Position numbers and translations under genes: made by a program | Part shown: positions 52,244 to 60,903 of the stretch, piece after piece | Numbering within the stretch: the stretch's first letter is position 1 | Layout: each line of letters opens with the position of its first letter | NCBI RefSeq assembly: GCF_000746845.1 | Contig: NZ_KN050846.1 | Span: 317,394-381,393 of the forward strand | Direction of reading: 5' to 3' | DNA from: Altibacter lentus | GTDB lineage: Bacteria; Bacteroidota; Bacteroidia; Flavobacteriales; Flavobacteriaceae | DNA length: 64,000 nt | The notes under the pieces: generated by a model | Database searches by the model: none | Told to the model about the DNA's origin: nothing | The model's input: the letters and a program-made list of their open reading frames with translations, nothing else

Positions 52244-53257
52244 CTACGAATTCGCTTCTTTGGATAGGAATTGATAGAAGGTTGTCGCAATAAAGAAGAT
52301 AAGACTTATTACAAATGAGTAGCTCGTGATAAGAACTAAGGTAGAAAGGCCGAACAACAAAAAGCATAGGGGCATTAACACGCCAAACAACACCAAGGTG
52401 AGGAAAATACCGTAAAGATATTTTATAAGGTTAGGCATGCTCTTCGTGGAGTTGAACTGAAACTGAAAGAGTTTAGGCAACACTTCCTTGGTCATGTACT
52501 CACCTAATTTAGAGAGGAACACTTCATTGAAGGAAGAGTCTTCAAAAGCTTCGCTATCAATGGTATTGGCCAACTTCATGATCTTTTCTTGGTGTCTTTC
52601 AAAAACAGCATTCAGGTCTAAGGCTTCTTTATAAACTGCATATTTATACCCAAAATAGAACCAAAGCCCCGAACCGCACTTGTGCTCCAGCCATTTGGCA
52701 ACAATATCCTGATTGTAGATTTTTGGATAGTGTATGTTCTCCGGAATGGTTTTATCCTTCGGACTCGTCATTAAAAGCGATTTAAGCTCCAGATAAAGAT
52801 TCTCTGTATCTGCATAATTGTGGTTCTCCTGAAGGAACTCGATAGCGATCTTGGATTTACCTTTGTAGAACTCCTTAACTTCAAAGAAATTGAGACCCGC
52901 AAACTCGTCATCTATATAGTCCCTTAGCCCCGGAAGCCACATTTTTGAGCGGTAGAGTATATCTACGATCGTGCGAAAATGGTGCATCTTTTCGGTCACC
53001 TTGCCCAAATTGTCGATCACATTCGCTCGCGTGTTCTTAAGATTCATGGCGGCTAAAGCCAGATAGACCATGATCACTGCGCTCAAGAATCCGCTAATCG
53101 CTATAAACAGAGAGGAAAGACCGGAAAGCGTTGTTGCAAAATCGGGAGAAGCATTATTCTTTTGCCAAAGAAGAAATAGGAGGGCAATACAAAGAAGCCC
53201 ACTAAATACGAGTGGGATGAGGGCATACAAATCCTTTAAGAAAGATTTATTTCTCAT
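52244..53257 (-). CDS. Hypothetical four-helix membrane protein with cytosolic middle domain
   Basis: 337 residues from ATG 53257 (MRNKSFLKDLYALIP). Two N-terminal helices (about 12-32 and 45-70), a long soluble alpha-helical part (75 to about 270), and two C-terminal helices (about 275-330). No recognised domain. The layout resembles membrane proteins whose central part signals or binds a partner, but there is no evidence for the function. It is divergent from nothing; a 287-bp non-coding stretch follows upstream. Confidence 0.65.
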   Translation of the reverse strand: MRNKSFLKDLYALIPLVFSGLLCIALLFLLWQKNNASPDFATTLSGLSSLFIAISGFLSAVIMVYLALAAMNLKNTRANVIDNLGKVTEKMHHFRTIVDILYRSKMWLPGLRDYIDDEFAGLNFFEVKEFYKGKSKIAIEFLQENHNYADTENLYLELKSLLMTSPKDKTIPENIHYPKIYNQDIVAKWLEHKCGSGLWFYFGYKYAVYKEALDLNAVFERHQEKIMKLANTIDSEAFEDSSFNEVFLSKLGEYMTKEVLPKLFQFQFNSTKSMPNLIKYLYGIFLTLVLFGVLMPLCFLLFGLSTLVLITSYSFVISLIFFIATTFYQFLSKEANS

Positions 53258-53544
53258 AACGGGCCTTCCAGGTGAAAGCAATGAAAAGAAGCGGCGTATC
53301 CCCAACTCATAAAGAAAACCCTACTATTCTTATTAGAGTAGCATCGATTGTTCTTAATAATAGTATATTTGAATGGATTCGTTGAGCTCCCCAAAGGCGA
53401 ATAGTTACCTTAGCTTCACTACTGATAATTCCTACAATTTATAGTTATTATCTCCAAATTTAGCCTTTTTAGACTCAATTTGTAGTAAAAACCCTACATT
53501 TCGATATGTGGTATAACAATTCCGATTAACGGCTAAAAAACCGA
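53258..53544. other. Intergenic region between the membrane protein and ggt
   Basis: About 290 bp without a gene. It contains two short inverted repeats with the core AAAACCCTAC (near 53316-53340 and 53485-53500, the second GTAGTAAAAACCCTAC), which resemble the sequence at about 8770 upstream of the two-component operon. No terminator with a T-tail was found. Confidence 0.35.
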
Positions 53545-55248
53545 TTAGAATCCAACGGCCGTATCATCTCCCCTAAAATCGGCCCCGCCTTCCAAAGTAC
53601 CATCGGGTAAGATCAAAATAGCGTCTACTTTGCCTATGGTTGGGTCTACCTGAGTATTTCTGGGATAGCCTTTTCGTTCCAGGGCATTCACTAGGGAATC
53701 CGAAAATCGCCCCAGCTCATAACGAACGGCATCAGGCAGCCATTGATGGTGGAAGCGAGCCGCATCCACAGCCGTTTGCATGTCCATTTCAAACTCATAG
53801 ACATTTAAGATGGTTTGTGCTACAGATGTAATGATCGTGGCACCTCCCGGGGTTCCAACGACCATATACAGCGCCCCATCCTTTTCGACGATGGTTGGGG
53901 TCATGGCACTTAGCATTCTTTTTTGAGGTTCGATCGCATTGGCAGAACCTCCTATGAGACCATAAATATTAGGCTCTCCCGGCTTTGCGCTAAAATCGTC
54001 CATTTGATTGTTGAGAAAGAAACCCAGTTCGTGGGCGTACAATTTTGAACCGTAAGCAGAGTTTAACGTGGTTGTGACGGCTACGGCATTTCCAAACTGA
54101 TCTACAATGGAATAATGTGTGGTTTCTGTACTTTCATACCCCGAAATAGTCCCATGAGTGAGCGAATTAGACGGTGTGGCAGCTTCAAAGCTGAACGAAT
54201 CCATACGTGCCTTTACATAAGAATCACTTAGAAGTGAATCGATAGGGTTCTTAACAAAATCGGGATCTCCTAAATAGTAACTTCGGTCGGCGTAGGCACG
54301 CCTTTCGGCTTCTACCAACACCTGAATGTAGGGAACAGTGTTATGACCGTATGTTTGAAGCGGATACGGCGCGACCATCTTCAGTATCTGTCCCAGACAC
54401 ACACCACCGCTGGACGGCGGACCCATAGAAATAACCTTTAGGTCCTTATAGTGGAAAGTGAGCGGTTCCCGCCATTCAGCTTCGTAGGCTTCAAGATCTT
54501 CCTTCGTTATAATTCCATTGTTGTCTTGAATAAAGGTGACCAGTTTTTCTGCGGTTTCTCCCAAGTAGAATTCGGCGCGTCCATTTTTAGCGATTCGCTC
54601 CAAAGTGGAAGCAAGTGCGTTATTTTTCAAGGTATCACCGGCAACATATACTTTAGAAAATATTGAAGGGTTTCTATTGACCGAATCGAAAGCGGGACGG
54701 TATTCGTTCAATCGTATGGCTTGCTTTTCGGTGATCACATACCCTTTCCTTGCCAATCGTATCACAGGTTCCAGCAGCACCTCCATAGGTAAGGTACCTA
54801 ACTTTTCTCGAACGGCAAAGATACCGGCCACTGTTCCCGGAACCCCTACAGCGAGGCCACCTGTTTTGCTTTTTTCGGAAATGTATGTACCCGCTGCATC
54901 GAGATACATATCTTTGGATGCTGCCAGAGGTGCTTTTTCCCGGTAATCGAAACTCCCCAATTCGCCATATTGTGTTCTGTAGACCATAAAACCGCCACCG
55001 CCAAGATTTCCTGCATAGGGGTAAGTTACGGCTAAGGCCATTTCTACGGCTACCATCGCATCAAAAGCGTTTCCTCCTTTCTGTAAGATCTCTATACCAA
55101 TCCTGGAGGCTTCTTCCCGTGCCGAAACCACCATGGCGTTCTTGGCGTGGATAGCTTGTTTGGAGGAAACTTCGGCTACCGGCCGGTCTGTTTCTTGCTT
55201 ACAGGAAAGGAATGCAAAGACAATGCTTGCTAAAAGGACAAACCTCAT
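53545..55248 (-). CDS. ggt: Gamma-glutamyltransferase, lipoprotein
   Basis: 567 residues with a lipobox (FLSC, Cys16), so attached to a membrane outside the cytoplasm. The proenzyme cleaves itself before the nucleophile Thr376 in TETTHYSIVDQFGNAVAVTTTLNSAYG. Large-subunit motifs include GGNAFDAMVAVEMAL, GNLGGGGFMVY, DYREKAPLAA and the substrate-binding GPPSSGGV. It removes the gamma-glutamyl group from glutathione or related peptides. The start overlaps the acpH stop by 4 bp (ATGA). Confidence 0.96.
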   Translation of the reverse strand: MRFVLLASIVFAFLSCKQETDRPVAEVSSKQAIHAKNAMVVSAREEASRIGIEILQKGGNAFDAMVAVEMALAVTYPYAGNLGGGGFMVYRTQYGELGSFDYREKAPLAASKDMYLDAAGTYISEKSKTGGLAVGVPGTVAGIFAVREKLGTLPMEVLLEPVIRLARKGYVITEKQAIRLNEYRPAFDSVNRNPSIFSKVYVAGDTLKNNALASTLERIAKNGRAEFYLGETAEKLVTFIQDNNGIITKEDLEAYEAEWREPLTFHYKDLKVISMGPPSSGGVCLGQILKMVAPYPLQTYGHNTVPYIQVLVEAERRAYADRSYYLGDPDFVKNPIDSLLSDSYVKARMDSFSFEAATPSNSLTHGTISGYESTETTHYSIVDQFGNAVAVTTTLNSAYGSKLYAHELGFFLNNQMDDFSAKPGEPNIYGLIGGSANAIEPQKRMLSAMTPTIVEKDGALYMVVGTPGGATIITSVAQTILNVYEFEMDMQTAVDAARFHHQWLPDAVRYELGRFSDSLVNALERKGYPRNTQVDPTIGKVDAILILPDGTLEGGADFRGDDTAVGF

Positions 55249-55829
55249 AGTTCTCTCAGTTTATTTTCAGAATAGAGTATTAGATCATTGAAAAACCGGG
55301 TAAATTCTTCTTCGAATGCATCGTAATGCTGTTCCAGTTCGATAACGGCGAGATTCATTTTAGCTACACGTTTGGTGCGCACATTCATCTGCGACAGGAT
55401 CTTTCCGATGCCGGCGATCGTGGCATAGCTCACCAGCCAGTTGTCTGCGATCATGTAGGGCATCATACGTTGTATTCTGGCGGGAAGTATCGAAAAATTA
55501 TGACGTAATAACGCATAAAAATCTTCCACAAACTTCTCTAACGGAACCTCGTGATAGTTTCCCCAATTCTTAGCTAGAAAATGGTCATATAATATGTCTA
55601 CGATCACCCCGCTGTAATGCCCGTAGTTCTCATGCAATTTTGCGGTACTCTCTCGAACGGTGGGATGGGCATCGGTATAACTGTCGATCGCCCGATGCAG
55701 GAGGATGCCTTTTTGAATGGCGGGAGGATATTTCATGTATCGTTTACCTTTAATGCCGTCGGCAATAAAATTACCAATGACAATCCCTTCGTCATCCCCT
55801 GAAAGATATATATGGGCGAGAAAATTCAT
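55245..55829 (-). CDS. acpH: ACP phosphodiesterase (AcpH)
   Basis: 194 residues from ATG 55829 (MNFLAHIYLSGDDEG). Typical AcpH-type HD-like features: MNFLAHIYLS, GNFIADGIKGKRY, LLHRAIDSYTDAHP and VDILYDHFLAKNW, whose His and Asp residues bind the metal. It removes 4'-phosphopantetheine from acyl carrier protein. It overlaps ggt by 4 bp downstream, an operon without an obvious metabolic link, and is divergent from glmM. Confidence 0.92.
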   Translation of the reverse strand: MNFLAHIYLSGDDEGIVIGNFIADGIKGKRYMKYPPAIQKGILLHRAIDSYTDAHPTVRESTAKLHENYGHYSGVIVDILYDHFLAKNWGNYHEVPLEKFVEDFYALLRHNFSILPARIQRMMPYMIADNWLVSYATIAGIGKILSQMNVRTKRVAKMNLAVIELEQHYDAFEEEFTRFFNDLILYSENKLREL

Positions 55830-55877
55830 TAGGTACAATTTACAAAAACCCCGCTAAGAATTCTGTTTTTAAAAAAG

Positions 55878-55885
55878 TATCTTTG
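55878..55885 (+). promoter_or_regulatory. -7 element of the glmM promoter
   Basis: TATCTTTG, a perfect TAnnTTTG, 16 bp before the glmM ATG; the -33 element is not clear. Confidence 0.5.
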
Positions 55886-55901
55886 CTGAAAAATACGCAC
55901 T

Positions 55902-57290
55902 ATGACATTGATTAAATCCATTTCAGGAATTCGTGGTACTATTGGAGGCACTCCGGGCGACAATCTCACCCCTATCGATGCGGTGAAATACGCATCGGCC
56001 TATGGGTATTGGGTCAAACAACAGCGCAACAAGAGCGACCACCGAATTGTAGTTGGGAGGGACGCTCGTATCTCCGGTGCCATGATTCAGGAATTAGTGA
56101 TGCAAACCTTGGTTGGGCTGGGTATACACGTGATCGATCTGGGTTTGTCAACCACACCAACCGTAGAGATGGCAGTGGCTATGGAGCACGCCGACGGTGG
56201 GATCATTCTAACTGCGAGTCATAATCCAAAACAGTGGAACGCTTTAAAATTGCTCAACAACAAAGGAGAATTCTTAGATGCGGCAGCCGGACAAGAGATC
56301 CTCGATCTGGCCGAAGGGGATGCCATTCGTTTTTCTGAAGTAGATGCGCTGGGCAAGATCACCAGGAATGATGCTTATATCGATCTTCATATCGATGAGA
56401 TCCTTGATCTGCCATTGGTCAATGCCAATGCTATTAAAAAGGCAAAGTTTAAAGTAGTAGTCGACGGTGTTAATTCTACCGGAGGGATCGCCGTACCGCT
56501 GTTGCTTAATGCGTTGGATGTACACCCCGTGAAATTGTATTGTGATCCAACGGGACAGTTTCCTCACAATCCGGAGCCGTTAAAAGAGCATTTAACTGCC
56601 CTCATGGAAAAGGTGGTGGAAGAAAAAGCCGATCTTGGTATCGTTGTAGATCCCGATGTAGACCGACTTGCCTTTGTGGATGAGCACGGTGAGATGTTTG
56701 GGGAAGAATATACGCTGGTGGCCGTCGCCGATTATGTACTGAGGCATACCCCGGGGAATACGGTTTCTAATATGTCGTCGTCCAGAGCGCTACGGGACGT
56801 TACACAAAAACATGGAGGACAGTATACTGCGAGTGCCGTAGGAGAGGTGAATGTCGTTGAAAAGATGAAGGAGACCAAGGCGGTAATAGGCGGAGAAGGA
56901 AATGGGGGTATTATCTATCCCGAATTGCATTATGGCCGCGACAGTCTTGTAGGAATTGCCCTGTTTTTAAGTCATTTGGCAGAAAAACAGCTTTCTGTGA
57001 GTGAGCTTCGGAAGGAGTACACCTCGTATTTTATGAGTAAGAAAAAGATCGAATTGACTCCTCAACTGGATGTCGATGCTATCTTGAAGCAGCTTGCTTC
57101 GAACTATGTTTCCGAAGAGATCAATACCATAGACGGTCTTAAGATCGATTTTGCGACTAACTGGGTACATCTTAGAAAATCCAATACCGAACCCATTATT
57201 CGTATTTATACCGAAGCACAAACCCAAGCCGAGGCCGATGGGCTAGCAGAACGCTTTATTGGCGAAATAAAAGCGCTGGTCAACAACTAG
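55902..57290 (+). CDS. glmM: Phosphoglucosamine mutase
   Basis: 462 residues of the alpha-D-phosphohexomutase family. It starts LIKSISGIRGTIGG, with the catalytic phosphoserine loop LTASHNPKQWNALK, the metal loop DPDVDRLAFVDEHG and the sugar loop GEGNGGIIYPE, and ends with the phosphate-binding RKSNTEPIIRIYTEA. The acceptable alternative is phosphomannomutase. It supplies glucosamine-1-phosphate for UDP-GlcNAc. Single gene, divergent from acpH. Confidence 0.88.
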   Translation: MTLIKSISGIRGTIGGTPGDNLTPIDAVKYASAYGYWVKQQRNKSDHRIVVGRDARISGAMIQELVMQTLVGLGIHVIDLGLSTTPTVEMAVAMEHADGGIILTASHNPKQWNALKLLNNKGEFLDAAAGQEILDLAEGDAIRFSEVDALGKITRNDAYIDLHIDEILDLPLVNANAIKKAKFKVVVDGVNSTGGIAVPLLLNALDVHPVKLYCDPTGQFPHNPEPLKEHLTALMEKVVEEKADLGIVVDPDVDRLAFVDEHGEMFGEEYTLVAVADYVLRHTPGNTVSNMSSSRALRDVTQKHGGQYTASAVGEVNVVEKMKETKAVIGGEGNGGIIYPELHYGRDSLVGIALFLSHLAEKQLSVSELRKEYTSYFMSKKKIELTPQLDVDAILKQLASNYVSEEINTIDGLKIDFATNWVHLRKSNTEPIIRIYTEAQTQAEADGLAERFIGEIKALVNN

Positions 57291-57374
57291 GCTTCGTATG
57301 AAAACGAAGGTTGATATACCGGGAAATAAGAAAACGTGTAGTCGTATTAGGGCGCAAAAAGAGTTACAAGCGTT

Positions 57375-58247
57375 CTACCGGTCGCGATGTTTCCATCGTT
57401 TATGCGACCAGAGGTAGTACTGGGGAGCTTCTGCTATTTGCTTTTCAATTTCAGAAAGGAACATTCGTGTAAGTTCATAATTCTGATAGGAGGAGGGATC
57501 TTCGGCCAAGGGAATAAAAGTTGCTTTGTAATGCCCTCGTTTTATTTTTTCGGTCTTAAGATACAGCGCAACGAAATCCAGTCTTTTTGAGAGTTCTTCC
57601 GTGCCGGTGAACACAGGCACCTTAATGCCCATAAAGGTATCTTTGTGTTTAAAATTTCCCGGACGCGGGGTTTGGTCTGCCACAATGAGGGTTGTGGTCC
57701 TTGCACCTTCTTTCGCCTTTCGGAAAAGGACCTTCACCACCTGTTTGTTGGTAATAATGGTCGCTCCAAATTTACCGCGTATCTTCTTGACCAGGGTATT
57801 AAAGGCCGGATTGTCCAGACTCTTATACACGCCGTATCCTTCATGCGGCATGACCGAACTGATAATAGAGCTCCACTCCCAATTGGCGTAATGACCGCAA
57901 AATACCAGTGTACTGCGTCCTTCCTTAAAATAGCGATCTAAAAGTTCGGGGTTGCTAATTACATACCGTTTTCTCAATTCGGCTTCAGAAATAGAAATGG
58001 TCTTTACAGTCTCTACTATAAGGTCGCAGAGATGCTTGTAAAATTGTTTTTCGATCGTTTTTCTTTCGGCTTCGGTCTTTTCAGAAAGAACAAGGGATAA
58101 ATTTTCGCGAACCGTTTTTTTTCGGTATCCTATAAGATGATATGCCACAAGATACAAGCCGCCTGAAAGGATGTACAATATCCACATAGGAAGGATAGAG
58201 AGCAACCAAAGTAGGGAATACGAAAGAATATAAAGTACGCGTTGCAT
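57375..58247 (-). CDS. Lysophospholipid/lipid A acyltransferase (LpxL/HtrB type)
   Basis: 290 residues from ATG 58247 (MQRVLYILSYSLL), starting with a membrane helix. Has the HX4E acyltransferase motif (GHYANWEW, about residue 120) and the family's RGKFGATII, ADQTPRPGNF, PVFTGTEELSKRLD and C-terminal YYLWSHKRWKHR. It adds a secondary acyl chain to lipid A or a related lipid. The chain length and acceptor are not predictable. Convergent with glmM. Confidence 0.92.
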   Translation of the reverse strand: MQRVLYILSYSLLWLLSILPMWILYILSGGLYLVAYHLIGYRKKTVRENLSLVLSEKTEAERKTIEKQFYKHLCDLIVETVKTISISEAELRKRYVISNPELLDRYFKEGRSTLVFCGHYANWEWSSIISSVMPHEGYGVYKSLDNPAFNTLVKKIRGKFGATIITNKQVVKVLFRKAKEGARTTTLIVADQTPRPGNFKHKDTFMGIKVPVFTGTEELSKRLDFVALYLKTEKIKRGHYKATFIPLAEDPSSYQNYELTRMFLSEIEKQIAEAPQYYLWSHKRWKHRDR

Positions 58248-58313
58248 AGCTATAGTTATCGCAAAACTAACTAAATTTATTGCATTACAAACCACCTATC
58301 AATCTGAAACTTT

Positions 58314-58964
58314 ATGCAAGATATCCATATCGCTACCTTGATCATTATTGCAGCCAATGTTGCCATATCCATCAAGGGGTTTAATGATTTTACGTTTTTT
58401 GAGAAATATAAATTCAACATCGCCGGTATTAGACGTGGAGAACATATTAGAATGCTTACGTCGGGCTTTTTACATGTTGATTTTACACATCTATTGTTCA
58501 ACATGATCACTTTGTATTTTTTCGCAGGCGTAGTGATCGGGGCCGTTGGTGTGACCAAATTTGTGCTAATCTATCTGGCAAGCTTATTGGTAGGTAATCT
58601 ATTGTCGCTGTATTTTCATAAGGACGAATACCATTACAGTGCGGTTGGAGCAAGTGGTGCTGTGACAGGGATCCTGTACGCAGCTATTTTATTCTACCCG
58701 GATATGGGATTGTATTTGTTTTTTATCCCTTTAGCGATCCCTGCGTGGATCTTCGGATTGCTTTATTTGCTATATTCCATCTACGGAATGAAAAGCAGGA
58801 GAGGGAATATAGGGCATGATGCACACTTTGGTGGTGCTATTGCGGGATACGCTCTAACGTTAGCATTTGTACCCACTTTGGTACAAACAAGCCTCTGGAT
58901 AGTGATCGTTTTGGCAGTTCCCATAGCATTGCTCTTTGTATTACACAAACTCGGAAAAATTTAA
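58314..58964 (+). CDS. Rhomboid family intramembrane serine protease
   Basis: 216 residues, about six transmembrane helices. Catalytic Ser114 is in VGASGAVTG (GxSG) and the partner His171 in HDAHFGGAIAGYA; the HVDFTHLLFNM helix is the conserved rhomboid GxxxH-type segment. It cleaves membrane proteins within or near the bilayer. It is followed after 11 bp by a SIMPL-domain gene on the same strand. Confidence 0.93.
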   Translation: MQDIHIATLIIIAANVAISIKGFNDFTFFEKYKFNIAGIRRGEHIRMLTSGFLHVDFTHLLFNMITLYFFAGVVIGAVGVTKFVLIYLASLLVGNLLSLYFHKDEYHYSAVGASGAVTGILYAAILFYPDMGLYLFFIPLAIPAWIFGLLYLLYSIYGMKSRRGNIGHDAHFGGAIAGYALTLAFVPTLVQTSLWIVIVLAVPIALLFVLHKLGKI

Positions 58965-58975
58965 ATACTACTTTT

Positions 58976-59656
58976 ATGAAAAAGATCATCACCTTAGTAC
59001 TATTAACTACAACTATTATGACAACAGCACAAAACACATCTTTGCCTCCTACCGTCGATGTTACCGGAGAAGGGATTGTTCGGGTGGTCCCGGACGAGGT
59101 CACCGTATCTGTACGTGTCGAGAATACAGGGAAAATCGCTCAGGAAGTAAAGAAGGAGAACGACAGGATCGTTAATGAAGTGCTATCCTCTTTAAAGAAG
59201 TTAGGTATACCCGATAAGGACGTGAGAACGCAATACATTAGGTTGAACAAGAATTATGAATACAATACAAAGACCTATAATTATGCGGCAAACCAATCGA
59301 TTGCCGTAACATTACGCGATCTATCTATGTACGAGTCATTAATGAACACACTGCTTTCCAGCGGAATCAACAACATAGATAATATCGCTTTCGATGCGTC
59401 TAACCGTGAGGCACTGGAAACGGAAGCACGTAAAAAGGCTGTATTAAATGCCAAACAAAAAGCGGAAGAATATGCCAGCGTTTTGAATCAAACCATTAGC
59501 AAGGCTGTGAGTATAAGTGAATACCGGATGTCGAATACACCTTCGCCCATGTATAAGACCATGGCTATGGATGCCGAAGCGGGGGGTCAACAGACCATGG
59601 CTCCGGGTGAGATGGAGATCAGGACTACGGTAAATGTAAGTTTTCTGTTAGAATAA
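58976..59656 (+). CDS. Secreted SIMPL domain protein
   Basis: 226 residues with a Sec signal (about 1-20, TTAQ). SIMPL/DUF541 pattern: PTVDVTGEGIVRVVPDEVTVSVRVENTGKIAQEVKKEND, then VLSSLKKLGIPDKDVRTQYIRLNKNYEYN, IAVTLRDLSMYESLMNTLLSSGINNIDNIAFDASNREALETEARKKAVLNAKQKAEEYA. The domain is thought to assemble into rings and is linked to oxidative stress protection in some bacteria (BP26-like). It is co-transcribed with the rhomboid gene. Confidence 0.9.
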   Translation: MKKIITLVLLTTTIMTTAQNTSLPPTVDVTGEGIVRVVPDEVTVSVRVENTGKIAQEVKKENDRIVNEVLSSLKKLGIPDKDVRTQYIRLNKNYEYNTKTYNYAANQSIAVTLRDLSMYESLMNTLLSSGINNIDNIAFDASNREALETEARKKAVLNAKQKAEEYASVLNQTISKAVSISEYRMSNTPSPMYKTMAMDAEAGGQQTMAPGEMEIRTTVNVSFLLE

Positions 59657-59658
59657 CC

Positions 59659-60774
59659 TTATTTGTCGCCCAGCAACGATGCGATCTTTGCTTCCAGTGC
59701 GGGTCCGCGGAGGTTCTTGTCTATGATGACACCGTTCTCGTCCAACAAGAAAGTAGCCGGTATAGACCGTACATTATAGGTACGAGCGATAGGATCGTTC
59801 CAGAACATAAGATTTGAAACATGGTACCAGTCCATGTTGTCATCTTTTATAGCCTGTATCCATCGGTCTTTTTGGCTATCCTTGTCGAGTGACACACTAA
59901 TAATGTTGAGTCCTTTATCGTGATATTTGTTGTAAACGTTCACCACATTAGGGTTCTCCATACGGCATGGTTTGCACCAGGATGCCCAGAAGTCGATGAT
60001 GGTGTATTTTCCTAAGGCTTCGTTTAAAGATAAGGTTTCCCCTGATGGCGTTGGTGCAGAAAATTCCGGAGCCTTAGAACCGATATCGGCCTTTTTGGCA
60101 TTGGCAATCACTGCTTTCAGGTCGCTTGTGACAGGTAATGCTGCGATCTTAGGAGCCAGATTATCTATAAATTCGGAAGCTTCGGCAGCAGAGATCTCTT
60201 TTCGCGTAAGCATTTCAGAAATTAACATAACCGCAAACAACGAATTGCTGTTCTCACGGGCGAACTGTTTCTTGTATTCTCCTTCTTCGGTCACTAAAGC
60301 GGCATTCTCTTGTTGAATGGTTGCAATGGCAACGTTGTCCTGCTCATTTCGCGCTTGTTTAAAACGTTCCATGCTGGACTGCTTTCGTTTGTTAAAGCTT
60401 CGGATCTGTTGTGCAAATGATCGATAGGCCTCGTTTTGTTTCCCTCCGGAGATGTAGGAAGAATTGATGCTGTCTTTGTAGATAGTGGCATTCATATCTT
60501 CATTTTCAGGAAAATAAACGATGGAAGCATTCGTGTTATCTACACGCAGATAGTTTACTGTTATGGCCTCACTTTTTGGGTAACTTGCCGAAAAACTACC
60601 GTTCTCGACGGTAAGGGTATCAATTACCTTAGGTTGGTTGTGATCGACTTCGTACACATAGATCTTTGTACCGTCTGCAAATCCTTCGGCAGTACCCTCT
60701 AAATAAAAGGTGTTCGAGTCTGAAGCACAGGAAATTAATACAAGTGTAACAAGTATTGTTGTAAGTCGTCTCAT
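59659..60774 (-). CDS. TlpA-like thioredoxin lipoprotein with DUF4369
   Basis: 371 residues from ATG 60774 (MRRLTTILVTLVLISC), lipobox ISC. The N-terminal half is the DUF4369 beta domain (FYLEGTAEGFADGTKIYVYEVD). The C-terminal half is a TlpA/ResA-type thioredoxin with the active site WASWCKPCRMENP (WCxxC) and the cis-Pro loop VRSIPATFLLDENG. It reduces disulfides in the periplasm, for instance for c-type cytochrome maturation. Convergent with the SIMPL gene, 2 bp apart. Confidence 0.93.
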   Translation of the reverse strand: MRRLTTILVTLVLISCASDSNTFYLEGTAEGFADGTKIYVYEVDHNQPKVIDTLTVENGSFSASYPKSEAITVNYLRVDNTNASIVYFPENEDMNATIYKDSINSSYISGGKQNEAYRSFAQQIRSFNKRKQSSMERFKQARNEQDNVAIATIQQENAALVTEEGEYKKQFARENSNSLFAVMLISEMLTRKEISAAEASEFIDNLAPKIAALPVTSDLKAVIANAKKADIGSKAPEFSAPTPSGETLSLNEALGKYTIIDFWASWCKPCRMENPNVVNVYNKYHDKGLNIISVSLDKDSQKDRWIQAIKDDNMDWYHVSNLMFWNDPIARTYNVRSIPATFLLDENGVIIDKNLRGPALEAKIASLLGDK

Positions 60775-60903
60775 AATTTTAAGAAAGTTTCGCACAAAAA
60801 TAGCGACAATTTATTCTGAAAAAAAAGCGAATCCTCAAATTATTGTTAATCCAATGAGGTATTGCTCATAATTGTGTAATTTTATACGTTCAACAAATTG
60901 AAG

